Source: STC-74 sp031423995 (GTDB lineage Bacteria; Patescibacteriota; Gracilibacteria; BD1-5; UBA2023). From it: a DNA stretch of 11,508 nucleotides. Made by a program: the position numbers and the translations under genes. A model generated the notes under the pieces. The model was given only the letters and a program-made list of their open reading frames with translations, did no database searches and was not told where the DNA came from. The DNA is taken from positions 1-11,508 of the forward strand of contig JANPGO010000009.1 in the NCBI GenBank assembly GCA_031423995.1, written 5' to 3'. Position 1 is the first letter of the stretch. Each line of letters opens with the position of its first letter. Of the stretch, positions 1 through 7,348 are shown one piece after another.

Positions 1-600
1 TTCCTTCTCGTTATGCTGACCATACAGATACGAAAAAAGCTCTATAGTCCATCGATATACTGGATATGTGTTGTCCTTGTGAGTATTGTCGGAACGCAGA
101 TCACTGATATTCTGACTGATAGTCTTGGTATCAGTCTCTACGTTAGTACGATCGCTTTTTTTATCATTCTCGCTATCGTATTTTGAATTTGGTACCTCCA
201 AGAGAGAACTCTCTCCATCTATGCAATCAATACGAGAAAAAGGGAGCTATTTTACTGGTGAGCGATTCTCTGTGCATTCGCACTGGGGACCGCAACGGGA
301 GACTTAGCTACTGAGGCACTCTCACTTTGATTTAGTTTTGGGGCACTCTGTTTTGGAGCTCTCATCTGACTCTCATATCTGGCTTGGCGACTCGGGGGCA
401 ATGTCGTACTGACATTCTGGATAGGATACATCCTGACACGACCATTCGGTGCCGCACTCGGAGATCTCCTCACACAAGCTCGTGAATATGGTGGACTCGG
501 AGTAGGTGCCATGTGGACGAGTATTATATTTCTCACGACTATTGTAGTTCTTGTGACTTATGCCCAGATACAGTATAATTCACTTCATAAAAAACAATAA
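1..600 (+). CDS. COG4705-like multi-pass membrane protein (5' truncated by window edge)
   Basis: Reading frame 1 is open from base 1 to a TAA at 598-600 (199 codons visible) if UGA is glycine; four UGAs occur, at 184, 259, 328 and 367. The product is a chain of hydrophobic helices built from internal repeats, each ending in a Gly-Thr/Ala-x-x-x-Asp pattern: VGTQITD, LGTATGD, FGAALGD. The motifs FYW-G-AI, LSL-G-FSFGAL and ILTRPFGAALGDLL match the uncharacterised membrane-anchored family COG4705 as I remember it, and the UGA positions coincide with family glycines or small residues. No biochemical function is established for the family. The start lies outside the window. The lipoprotein gene follows 27 bases downstream on the same strand. 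Confidence 0.85.
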
Positions 601-609
601 CTTTTACCT

Positions 610-615
610 TATAAT
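610..615 (+). promoter_or_regulatory. possible -10 box close to the lipoprotein start
   Basis: A perfect TATAAT lies 12 bases before the ATG at 628. If used, transcription would begin within a few bases of the start codon, giving a nearly leaderless mRNA. I see no good -35 hexamer at the normal distance, so this may be an AT-rich coincidence and the gene may instead be co-transcribed with the one before it. Confidence 0.3.
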
Positions 616-627
616 CATACTTAATAT

Positions 628-1032
628 ATGAAAACTCTTTCTATTTCTTGTAGTTTCTTGATGATGACATTCCTCTTCAGTAGCTGTACGCTCCAGAATC
701 CATCTACGAGCAATTCACAATCGACAACTCTACAAACAGTCCCCACTCATAAGCTCGGGGATCTTTCATCGTTTCGTGTCATAGTAACAGATACACTTGC
801 GCTTGTAGAGAAAAATGATCTCTCAGGAGGAAAGATGCGAATCAAGGATCTGGAACTCGCTTGGGATAGTGCTGAAGCTGGACTCAAACCACGATCGCCA
901 AGTGACTGGCACATAGTAGATGGAGCTATAGATACTGTTCTAAAGTCATTGAGAGCTACGAATCCAAACCAAGTTGATTGCAAAAATGCTCTTGAGAATG
1001 TACTCAAAGCACTTGATAATTCTGGAAAATAA
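628..1032 (+). CDS. small secreted lipoprotein, uncharacterised
   Basis: A 134-residue protein with a type II (lipoprotein) signal: Lys2, a hydrophobic stretch at about residues 4-17, then the lipobox FSSC with the lipidated cysteine at residue 20. A Ser/Thr/Gln-rich linker (about 21-42) leads into a helical domain with the segments RIKDLELAWDSAEAGLKPR and VDGAIDTVLKSLR. I have the impression that this RIKDLE-AWD-AEAGLKPR pattern recurs in uncharacterised bacterial envelope proteins, but cannot name the family. It should sit on the outer face of the cytoplasmic membrane. It contains no UGA codon (0 of 6 glycines). It follows the COG4705-like gene by 27 bases, so the two may be one unit. Confidence 0.8.
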   Translation: MKTLSISCSFLMMTFLFSSCTLQNPSTSNSQSTTLQTVPTHKLGDLSSFRVIVTDTLALVEKNDLSGGKMRIKDLELAWDSAEAGLKPRSPSDWHIVDGAIDTVLKSLRATNPNQVDCKNALENVLKALDNSGK

Positions 1033-1073
1033 TTTTCTGACAATGGATGATCTCGACTTCATAGAATGAAGCA

Positions 1074-1361
1074 TTATTTCATGGTATAACTTCTTTGGTC
1101 GTATCTCAGAGTTTCTCGATGAACTTGAGATATAGTTACTAATTTTTCATTCTTTATTTTTCTCTCTTCCTCATCTGTAAGGAAATCATCGTCTTGTATT
1201 ATTATTTTAATAGTTTTATCATCATCAAAGCGTATTTTCTGAATAATCTTTCCATGAATTCTATTATTACAAATAAAGCTATTACTGTTTTAAAATTTAC
1301 GAGCCTATCTTATGGTAGTTACCTGATAAATACCTCGATGATTCCATACTCTTTTCCGCAT
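1074..1361 (-). pseudogene. decayed or chance small reading frame
   Basis: On the - strand a frame runs from ATG at 1359-1361 to TAA at 1074-1076 (96 codons), interrupted near its start by a TAG and a TAA. The last 60 or so codons are uninterrupted and read like a real charged protein, including KIIQKIRFDDDKTIK and DEEERKIKNEKLV. The opposite strand of the same bases reads as a Phe/Tyr/Ile-rich string, which is what the antisense of a charged gene looks like. No usable start remains for the intact part. I do not recognise a family. It lies just downstream of the YtxH-like gene in the same direction and may be a relic of a neighbour. Confidence 0.3.
1103..1131 (+). terminator. weak terminator-like hairpin downstream of the lipoprotein
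   Basis: ATCTCA (1103-1108) pairs with TGAGAT (1126-1131), and AGTT (1110-1113) with AACT (1122-1125), leaving G1109 bulged and an 8-base loop. The following sequence is only loosely T-rich (a run of five T from about 1142), so termination is plausible but not strong. The hairpin lies inside a decayed - strand reading frame. Confidence 0.35.
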
Positions 1362-1405
1362 TTTTGGAACACCTGCTTATATTATCGATATGCTATATAG
1401 GCTAC

Positions 1406-1726
1406 TTATTTTGCCTTAATAACTGAAGACCAATGATCGTGAAGTGTATCTACCATTTTTTTGAGTTCATCTTTATCGATATCCTTCATATGTTCATATT
1501 TTCCCTTCACTTCATCTATAATCCCCACAAGAACAGGTTCTGTCATATCTTTGACCTTATCAATTTTCTCCACAATTTCCTGCTCCATATTCATAGCCCA
1601 CTCTTTTGCTTTGGAAGCATTTTCTTTACCATTAAATAATGCATAGAGAGCGGCTCAAACAGCAACTACCTGCGCTCATAAGATAATACCATCTACTATC
1701 GGAGTTTTTGTTGAATCTGTTGTCAT
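1406..1726 (-). CDS. small YtxH-like membrane protein
   Basis: Read with UGA as glycine, the frame runs 106 codons from ATG at 1724-1726 to TAA at 1406-1408. A standard-code reading would lose the first 44 codons because two UGAs (residues 17 and 24) fall inside the N-terminal membrane segment. Residues 10-31 form one hydrophobic helix, IILGAQVVAVGAALYALF, followed by NGKENASKAK. The rest is a highly charged amphipathic helix ending in DHWSSVIKAK. A short tail, one membrane helix near the N terminus and a long charged helix are the layout of YtxH-type small proteins often linked to general stress; the assignment is by architecture, not by a decisive motif. Its promoter is one of the five repeat promoters (1796-1840), giving a leader of about 60 bases. 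Confidence 0.75.
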
Positions 1727-1795
1727 GTTGTGGATGGATAATAATGGTAAATACTCTGAGAAATATAGCATAGAAGCATAACTCTTCAGATAGAA

Positions 1796-1840
1796 AGGAT
1801 AATCGCAATATATTCAAAATCAAAGATAAAAACAAGACAA
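1796..1840 (-). promoter_or_regulatory. direct-repeat promoter, copy 1 (upstream of YtxH-like gene)
   Basis: Read on the - strand: TTGTCTT (1834-1840), 4 bp, TTATCTT (1823-1829, one mismatch to the heptamer), exactly 21 bp, then TATCCT (1796-1801) as a -10 hexamer. The two heptamers start 11 bp apart. It is the most diverged of the five copies, in both the second heptamer and the -10. Transcription would start near 1789 and run into the gene starting at 1726. Confidence 0.7.
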
Positions 1841-2413
1841 GAAAAATAAGTGCCCCTGATACGGTATTATGTAAATTATCATCTATCTTTTCTGTAGTTT
1901 CAAATCCTCTGTCTCAGATCATACGAGTTGGCACTATCTTCATAATCATTGGATAATCTTCATTGTTTGATATAATACTTAGATCATCCGTTGTAAAGGT
2001 GAGCATTACTAAGCATATTTACATTACTTCACTTTGTGAGAGTTGTTTATATAACATTTCTTCTATCTCTTCGATTATATAGGATAGTTGTTTTCGAGGT
2101 CTCCCATATCTATTGATATTTTGAGGATTTGAATCAAATCACTTTCATTTCAGATATTCTATATTTCAGGACATATATAGGGTCTTTTAGATAGTAATTA
2201 GGTAGTTATGAGGTGAGTTCTTGTCCGTACTAGGAGTATGTATTTATGAATGAATAGTATCTTTTCTTTATCATTGAGGCTTAATGGGTATCTTTGAAAG
2301 AAAAGCATAATGACCTTTCTAAAATATTCTTATATTGTGATACTGTACTTTTCCTTTACTCTATCGTAATTCTCGACAAATTCTTTTACCGCAGTTCGTT
2401 TATGTGCCGTCAT
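1841..2413 (-). pseudogene. decayed gene of unknown family
   Basis: Coherent protein-like segments on the - strand are broken by stops and one frameshift. From ATG at 2411-2413 the frame reads HKRTAVKEFVENYDRVKEKY, meets TAA at 2330-2332, then continues with EYFRKVIMLFF and SLNDKEKILFIHKY to TAA at 2198-2200. After a frame change between about 2200 and 2120 it reads RYGRPRKQLSYIIEEIEEML, hits TAA at 2019-2021 and continues in the same frame with MLTFTTDDLSIISNNEDY and MIGDRGFETTEKIDDNL, where the G in MIG is a UGA. The last part has an ATG at 2004-2006 and stays open to 1632, across promoter copy 1 and into the YtxH-like gene, so a short overlapping gene cannot be excluded. I recognise no family. 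The interval is over 550 bases with no intact gene. Confidence 0.35.
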
Positions 2414-2435
2414 TTGTGCACCATCTTGAAGTTTT

Positions 2436-2465
2436 AAAAAATCTGTCCGAAGGGATGGATTTTTT
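2436..2465 (-). terminator. intrinsic terminator after the AHSA1-like gene
   Basis: Arms AAAAAATC (2436-2443) and GATTTTTT (2458-2465) enclose TGTCC/GGATG around a 4-base loop. On the - strand the stem has two central A/C mismatches and is followed by a run of T; on the + strand the same two positions form G-U pairs. It begins 17 bases after the stop of the - strand gene ending at 2482. Confidence 0.65.
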
Positions 2466-2481
2466 ATTTTGTTTCAGTCAT

Positions 2482-2922
2482 TTACTTTTTCTCTTCTACT
2501 AATTCTTTCAAACCTTTTAGGATTTTATCCCACCCTTTATCGGATTTTGCATATCTTTTCTCCGCTCCTTCATAGGCACTGACATCATCACTAATTGCTA
2601 ACGTTGTTTTTCCATTTTCAAATGACAGCTCATCTGTTACAAAAGAATATTTGGAAGTATCTGGGTTTCTAAATAATGTAGTGTTTACTAAGGTGTATTG
2701 TAGCATTTTCTCTCGTTCAATTTTTACAATCTTGCCCTTAAGACTAATAGTAAACCATAAAATTTTTCTACTAAAAGTTATTGGACTTCCTACTTTCCAA
2801 TTAGAGTGAACCATGCAGTTGAAGAAATATTTTTTTGTTTTCTCAGGATTAGTAAGGGCATCCCAAACCTCTGAAGGTTCTGCATTTATGGTTATTTTTT
2901 TCTTAATAATAAATTCTTTCAT
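2482..2922 (-). CDS. AHSA1/SRPBCC-family protein
   Basis: A 146-residue protein, normal length for the AHSA1-like branch of the SRPBCC (START/Bet v 1) fold. Typical features are the N-terminal strand KKKITINAEPSEVWDALTNP followed by EKTKKYFF, the central KVGSPITF and KGKIVKIEREKMLQY strands, and the C-terminal helix GWDKILKGLKELVE. Members bind hydrophobic ligands in a deep pocket; some are distant relatives of the Hsp90 co-chaperone Aha1, but most bacterial ones have no defined ligand. It is cytoplasmic (no signal). It starts 7 bases after the stop of the YciI-like gene and is almost certainly co-transcribed with it. No UGA is used (0 of 6 glycines). YciI and SRPBCC proteins are often neighbours, which supports the pairing. 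Confidence 0.85.
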   Translation of the reverse strand: MKEFIIKKKITINAEPSEVWDALTNPEKTKKYFFNCMVHSNWKVGSPITFSRKILWFTISLKGKIVKIEREKMLQYTLVNTTLFRNPDTSKYSFVTDELSFENGKTTLAISDDVSAYEGAEKRYAKSDKGWDKILKGLKELVEEKK

Positions 2923-2929
2923 ATAGTTA

Positions 2930-3274
2930 CTAACTGTTTTTAGTCATATCCATGCATTCCATTACATCGATACGTGCACTTGTCATCATCTTGATGTGGG
3001 GGTGTCCTTCAAATATCTTGGCAGCAGCATCGAGTGAATCCGCCTGTACGATTGTATAGCCCAAATTACCATTCTTGGTATCAGTAGTCCCATCCTTCGT
3101 CACGGTCTTGGTTTTGCCCAAAGCAGTTCCGAGATCAACTATCACGTCTTTGTGTGCATCATTCCATGCATTCCACTCATCCATTCCTTTTTTACTGTCC
3201 TCAGGGCTCGAGTCTTTCATCATTGTAGCAACTTCCTGAAGATCAGCGATGTAGAGGGCAATATATTTTTTCAT
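2930..3274 (-). CDS. YciI-like (YCII-related domain) protein
   Basis: A 114-residue cytoplasmic protein with a ferredoxin-like alpha-beta domain of the YCII type: N-terminal strand KKYIALYIAD, the segment SSPEDSKKGMDEWNAW, then VDLGTALGKTKTV, GYTIVQADSLDAAAKIFEGH and the terminal strand SARIDVMECMDM. The pattern 'SPED-K-GM-EW' followed by 'VDLGT-L' is characteristic of the family. The exact activity is undefined; relatives include small dehydrochlorinase-like and sigma-factor-associated YCII proteins. The ATG at 3272-3274 is preceded by AT-rich sequence without a Shine-Dalgarno site. It is the first gene of a two-gene unit and has its own copy of the direct-repeat promoter 51 bases upstream. 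No UGA codon among 7 glycines. Confidence 0.85.
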   Translation of the reverse strand: MKKYIALYIADLQEVATMMKDSSPEDSKKGMDEWNAWNDAHKDVIVDLGTALGKTKTVTKDGTTDTKNGNLGYTIVQADSLDAAAKIFEGHPHIKMMTSARIDVMECMDMTKNS

Positions 3275-3324
3275 AAATGGTTTGGTTATTTAATGGATAT
3301 TTCCTAAACTTAGGAATTAAAGGA

Positions 3325-3369
3325 ATTATAAGATAATCCATCCGAAATGGAAAGACAAAAGTAAGACAG
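3325..3369 (-). promoter_or_regulatory. direct-repeat promoter, copy 2 (YciI/AHSA1 unit)
   Basis: On the - strand: CTGTCTT (3363-3369), 4 bp, TTGTCTT (3352-3358), exactly 21 bp, perfect TATAAT (3325-3330). Predicted start near 3318 gives a leader of roughly 45 bases. The leader contains a short inverted repeat, TTCCTA and TAGGAA. Confidence 0.8.
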
Positions 3370-3404
3370 AAGCGGAGATTGATCCTGATGCCCTGTCGCT
3401 ATGC

Positions 3405-3426
3405 AAAAAAGGGAATCCAGTATTCC
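3405..3426 (-). terminator. short intrinsic terminator after HupE/UreJ gene
   Basis: On the - strand GGAAT (complement of 3422-3426) and ATTCC (complement of 3412-3416) form a 5-bp stem with a 5-base loop, followed after one C by six T (complement of 3405-3410). It lies 17 bases beyond the stop at 3443 and just before the YciI promoter, so it would separate the two units. Confidence 0.5.
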
Positions 3427-3442
3427 TTACTGCGAGAAAGTA

Positions 3443-4264
3443 TTATATCCCTAAGATTCTCTGAAAAAACCAATAGATCGCAATTATTATTATGAGAGTA
3501 GAAAATATCTTTATTAATATTTCGTAGATCTTGAGATCCTTAAGGAAGTATATAAAAAGAAATGCCATTCACACTATGGTGAGCTGGCCACCTTCTATAC
3601 CGAGATTGAAAGCTAAGAGCGAGGAGATGAATTTATCCTGCGGGATATTGATTTCTCGCAATAATCCTGCGAATCCAAGCCCATGGATAAGGCCGAAAAA
3701 GAATATGGCAAACATTTTGGATTTGCTCTTTCAGAAAAATCACCATGATTGTAGGTAAACCGAAGTGAATGCTACATAGGCAATAGAAAAAGCTATGATC
3801 GGCTCGACAATCCGGGAGCTCAGTACGAGTATCCCTGTTCATGCAAGTATCAGGGTGATGCTGTGGGCGAGCGTGAATACTCAGGTGAGCTTCAGGATTT
3901 CTTTCCAAGAGACAAATACCAATAAAAGTGAAAGGACAAAAAGTATATGGTCTGGTCAGCTCAAAATATGTCATACTCAGAGTTTAAAGAAATCATACAT
4001 ATTATCGATGAGCGAAGTCTTATCGTTTCTGATGATCGCAAGAATTTCAGCACCGTTTTTATACTTCCCTGCGAACTCAGGTGATTGGCTTGCGGCAAAC
4101 TCTTGGATCTCTGCTGGAGTTGCATTCGGATGGGTTACTACATAGTCTTGTAAGGCTCGAGGTATGATCTCGTGCGCGAGAGAAGTCGGTAAGCCACCAA
4201 AAATGGATATCAATATGAATCAGCCCAAGAGACATCGAACGAGAGGAGCCCGGAATCGTTTCAT
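3443..4264 (-). CDS. HupE/UreJ-family membrane protein
   Basis: With UGA as glycine (9 of 23 glycines) the frame is 273 residues from ATG at 4262-4264 to TAA at 3443-3445; the standard code breaks it into pieces. A signal peptide (about 1-30, cut at LA-HEIIP) leaves a histidine at the mature N terminus, as in many HupE/UreJ_2 proteins. An extracytoplasmic segment (NATPAEIQEFA) follows, then about six helices carrying the family marks: GVGHILSGPDHILF (96-109), VFTLAHS (129-135), FGLIHGLGFAG (190-200) and NLGIEGGQ. The conserved His and Asp residues in these helices are thought to bind metal; relatives are implicated in nickel or cobalt uptake, but the substrate here is unknown. It starts 6 bases after the TPR gene and is the last gene of the DUF4331 operon. 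Confidence 0.9.
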
Positions 4265-4270
4265 ATATAA

Positions 4271-5569
4271 TTATTGTAAAGCAACAAGAGCATCCTTCGC
4301 CTTCTTGCTATCCAAAAGAGAGAAGTAAGGGTGGAGAGATAAAGCTTTAGAGAGGTATTTTTTTGCCGTTATCCTGTTGCCATTTGCCAACGCTATCATA
4401 CCTTGATGGTAGAGTATGACGGAGTCATTCTCTCATATACGCAGGGCTTCTTTTGTATAAGAGTTTGCTTCAGAGAGTTTCTGATTTTTGTAGAGTGCCC
4501 ATGAGAGTGCATCCGCGACAAAGATATTTGGGCGTTCTTCATAACTTTTTTTTACTTTCTCAAGCGCTCAGGATAGATCGAGATCATGATCAGTTAAAAA
4601 TAGTGATGATTCTAGACTATTATTCACCCCAGAATTCAGTGATAACTCAAAAGAAATCTTTGCAAGTGTGAGGTTGAGCAGGGCTTTCTGACTTTGTCAT
4701 ATAAGTGTATATATATCAGCTGTATCGACGAGATACTGTACCAAAGGAAGTTTTTCATATGCTGTTTCGAAATATGCTATTGCTCACGTTGCATTACCCT
4801 GAAAATATGCTATTTTTCCAAGTCATTCTAAGGCTGGGGGATAGTTCTCCACTATTTTCAATGCTGACTCAAATTGAGATTGAGCTATCGAGAGATCACT
4901 TCGCATATCGAGTTTTCAGAGCTCGGTGTAGGCAAATGCGATGTTTTCCTTATTGGTACTTCCGGCATCGACTGCGAGAGTCAGTCACTCTTTCGCACCT
5001 TGTATATCGCCATAAAGCTCACGAAGATAGGCAATGAGAATGTATGAACTATAATCAGGACGTATATCAATCATCTTCTGAAAAGCATCTATCGCACCTG
5101 TGTATTCGCCGAGCTCGATCTCTGCATCACCAAGGGTTCAATAGTACGTAGCACGGCTTGGATTTATAGCTAGCGCTTTGAGTATATATTGTTTTCATTT
5201 CTGGAAGCTATGTCGACCAAGAGCGACTTGAGCCCTTTGAGAAAGTATATCAGGATCCTGAGGGCTGAGAACTTCTGCCTTATCCATGAGGCTATCGATA
5301 GTATCATAGTATGATATATCAGCAGTCTCGCGAATCTTTTGCTGGTAGAGACTACTCAGGGTTATGTATGCTCAGATATTCTCTGGATTATCTTGAATAA
5401 TTCATTCATACTGTGTGATTCCACTCTCTACACTCGAAGTTCGAGAGGAAGATGCATTTCCAATTTTTGGATTTCAGGAGGATGAATCAAAATTACAAGA
5501 AGAAAGAAAGCAAAATATGATACTCCCAACAATGAGGAGAAGAGTTTTGCTATAGGCGGTGTCAGACAT
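4271..5569 (-). CDS. TPR-repeat lipoprotein
   Basis: The frame of 432 residues exists only with UGA as glycine: 12 UGAs out of about 27 glycines. ATG at 5567-5569; TAA at 4271-4273. The N terminus has a hydrophobic stretch at about 10-23 and a lipobox LSSC with Cys25, then a Ser-rich linker, so the protein is probably anchored outside the membrane. The body is tetratricopeptide repeats, for example GAYITLSSLYQQK, ALAINPSRATYYGTLGDAEI, LGEYTGAIDAFQKMIDIRPD, LEGLGKIAYFQGNATGAIAY and a C-terminal LYHQGMIALANG. Several UGAs occupy the usual Gly of the TPR (x-LG-x-Y). It should act as a scaffold, plausibly for the DUF4331 and HupE products encoded on either side. A large inverted repeat lies just upstream. 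Confidence 0.9.
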
Positions 5570-5598
5570 ATGTATATGATAAATATGATGTACTTTAT

Positions 5599-5635
5599 AG
5601 GAATATCAGGGTAGAAATTCTACCCTGATATTCCT
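5599..5635. repeat. perfect 18-bp inverted repeat between DUF4331 and TPR genes
   Basis: Two perfectly complementary 18-base arms (5599-5616 and 5618-5635; the left arm begins AGGAATATCAGGG) meet at a single A. As RNA this is a 17-bp hairpin with a 3-base loop. It lies 39 bases after the DUF4331 stop and 29 bases before the TPR start. No run of T follows on either strand, so it is not a classical intrinsic terminator. It could stabilise the upstream mRNA, give partial termination, or be a protein-binding palindrome. Confidence 0.75.
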
Positions 5636-5674
5636 GAAAGTAAACCGTAAGAAAGCTACTAGAAGGATGAATAC

Positions 5675-7348
5675 TTAATTCAGATATCCTGTTACATTCT
5701 GATTGGCACTTGCTTGCCAGTTCATAAGAGCTTTCTTCGTATATTCTCCGAAGTATTTAGTCGGTCTATTTGTAGCAAGAAATCATGTATCGATGAGAAA
5801 TTGCTGAAGACAGCCAACATCCCAACCAGTAGCTCCGATCATCATATGATATTCGATATTACAGATAACGAGTGCAACTGGTGTTTGTTCTACAGGGGGC
5901 CGGGGTGCTCCAGTAATAGTAGTATTTGAATAATTACCATGAGCTACACTTTCAAATCCACGATTTGGTAATGCCATATATGGGAAGGTACTTCTAAATG
6001 CCATATCGTTCTTATCTACTCCATCACCGAGCTTGAGTCCCGTCGCATCAGGGATAAAGTTTGGATGAAAGAGTGGATATGTAGCTCCTGCTACTGCCCG
6101 AAGTGATATGTCTACTACATCGTCTACGAGACGTCGTCCATTGGGATATCCTTGTTTGTCTCCACCAAGCACACCGAGACGATTAGGATTCATAGTAGGT
6201 GGAATCGCCACATTGAGACGAAGCTCTTCAGAAGCTACGACATTTTTCGGCTGATTGACTCCGGGGATACCTGTTAAGAATATAGCTACGAGGTCATCTC
6301 GAGCTTCTGCAGTTCCGAAGTTACCTTGTGGCGGAACTTTAATTTTATAGAGTGCATTAAGAAGTTTTCCAAGCTCAGGGTTTGTCACCCCATTCGCAAA
6401 TTGTGCATCATTCTCAGGTTTTGATCCATTGAAGAGATCTTTCGCACTAAGTGGTACGACGACTTCATTGACGAGTGGAGCTCCAAGTCGAGAGACTTGT
6501 ACCCATCCTCCCGAAGTATCACTGGTACCGAGAGTATTGAATACACGAGTACTCATACGAGAAGCAGTTGTCCAGACTCCTATTACGGAATCTCCGTTTG
6601 CAACTTCTGTTGGCGTATCAGAGTTTTTTGTAAGCTGAGATATAGGAATCTGCAGGGCGAGACTATGGACATTGAATCCCTTTGTAGTATTGAGCCCTCT
6701 CCCCGCATTTCCTGGAAGCTTTCTGATCGTAAGAAGATCGAAAGTCGCACCCAGATCTACGAAGAATGGATCATCACTCTGACCTGCAAAAACCTCTGCA
6801 CCATTTCCTATATCATAGATCGCTTCTGCTTGTAGCGATGCATAGTTTGGAGTAGATTTTGGTCCGATATTTACTGGAGGAGATTTGAGATCAGTTCCGA
6901 GAACAGTTGACTGACCATTTACTACTTTGGTAAGAGTATAGGTTTGGCGAACATTCCAGTCAGCATCAGTGAGTGACGTGACCGGTCAGACATTGTAAAG
7001 GAATGTATTTGGATTCATTACCGTGGTTTTGAATTGGAATTGATAGGTGATATCTGGTTTCGCATCACCATTGTTGTCAATATTGATCTCATAGAGCGCC
7101 TTATCATCAAATGAATCGAAATTCGGTCAACCAGCTGGTTCCTCAAACGGGATATAGTTGGCGATAATAGTAACGGTATTTTTCTTATCTGGACTGACAA
7201 ATGCATAGAGATCTGTCGCATCGACTTTTGGATCACCGCTTATCATAGGAGCTTCACGGTGGCTAGAAGCGAATGTATTCGCTGAGGTGGACAATAAGAG
7301 CCCCAGTACTATTATGAAGCTGGTCACTTTTTTATACAATGGTTTCAT
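5675..7348 (-). CDS. DUF4331 family exported protein with C-terminal peptidoglycan-binding-like domain
   Basis: 557 residues from ATG at 7346-7348 to TAA at 5675-5677, with three UGA glycines. A Sec signal (about 1-27, cut after NTFA) is followed directly by SSHREAPMISGDP, VDATDLYAFVSPD and GGPNFDSFDDKALYEI, the hallmark start of DUF4331. Later family segments include NVHSLALQIPISQL, GVWTTASR, RLGAPLVNEVVVP, RLVDDVVDISLRAVAG and FPYMALPNRGFE. After about residue 504 comes an extra part, DVGCLQQFLIDTGF then KYFGEYTKKALMNWQ and TGYLN, which looks like a PG_binding_1-type repeat as found on many CPR surface proteins. The UGA at residue 522 (5783-5785) is the Gly inside this domain, so the domain is lost under the standard code. 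Only 3 of about 48 glycines are UGA, far fewer than in its operon partners. Biochemical role unknown. Confidence 0.9.

Noticed and set aside
125..536. Reading frames on both strands inside the first 600 bases
   Set aside because: They overlap the COG4705-like frame, which is continuous with UGA as glycine and matches a known family; the others are shadows.
1043..1135. 30-codon + strand frame starting MDDLDFIEGSII after the lipoprotein
   Set aside because: Too short, no ribosome site, no family, and it contains the hairpin at 1103-1131; it also overlaps the protein-like - strand frame.
1194..1400. + strand frame of 68 codons rich in Phe, Tyr and Ile
   Set aside because: Composition is typical of the antisense of a charged, AT-rich frame; no motif or start context supports it.
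1841..2413. Readthrough of UAA or UAG as sense codons to rescue the decayed frame
   Set aside because: All intact genes in the window end at UAA or UAG, so these remain stops; a frame change is also needed.
3531..4145. + strand frames opposite the HupE gene
   Set aside because: Fully covered by the HupE/UreJ gene on the - strand, which has family motifs through its whole length.
4453..5037. + strand frames opposite the TPR gene
   Set aside because: Antisense shadows of a 432-codon gene with clear TPR repeats.
3443..7348. Interpretation of the DUF4331, TPR and HupE genes as pseudogenes full of premature stops
   Set aside because: All internal stops are UGA, none UAA or UAG, they sit at family glycines and no frameshift is needed; recoding explains them.
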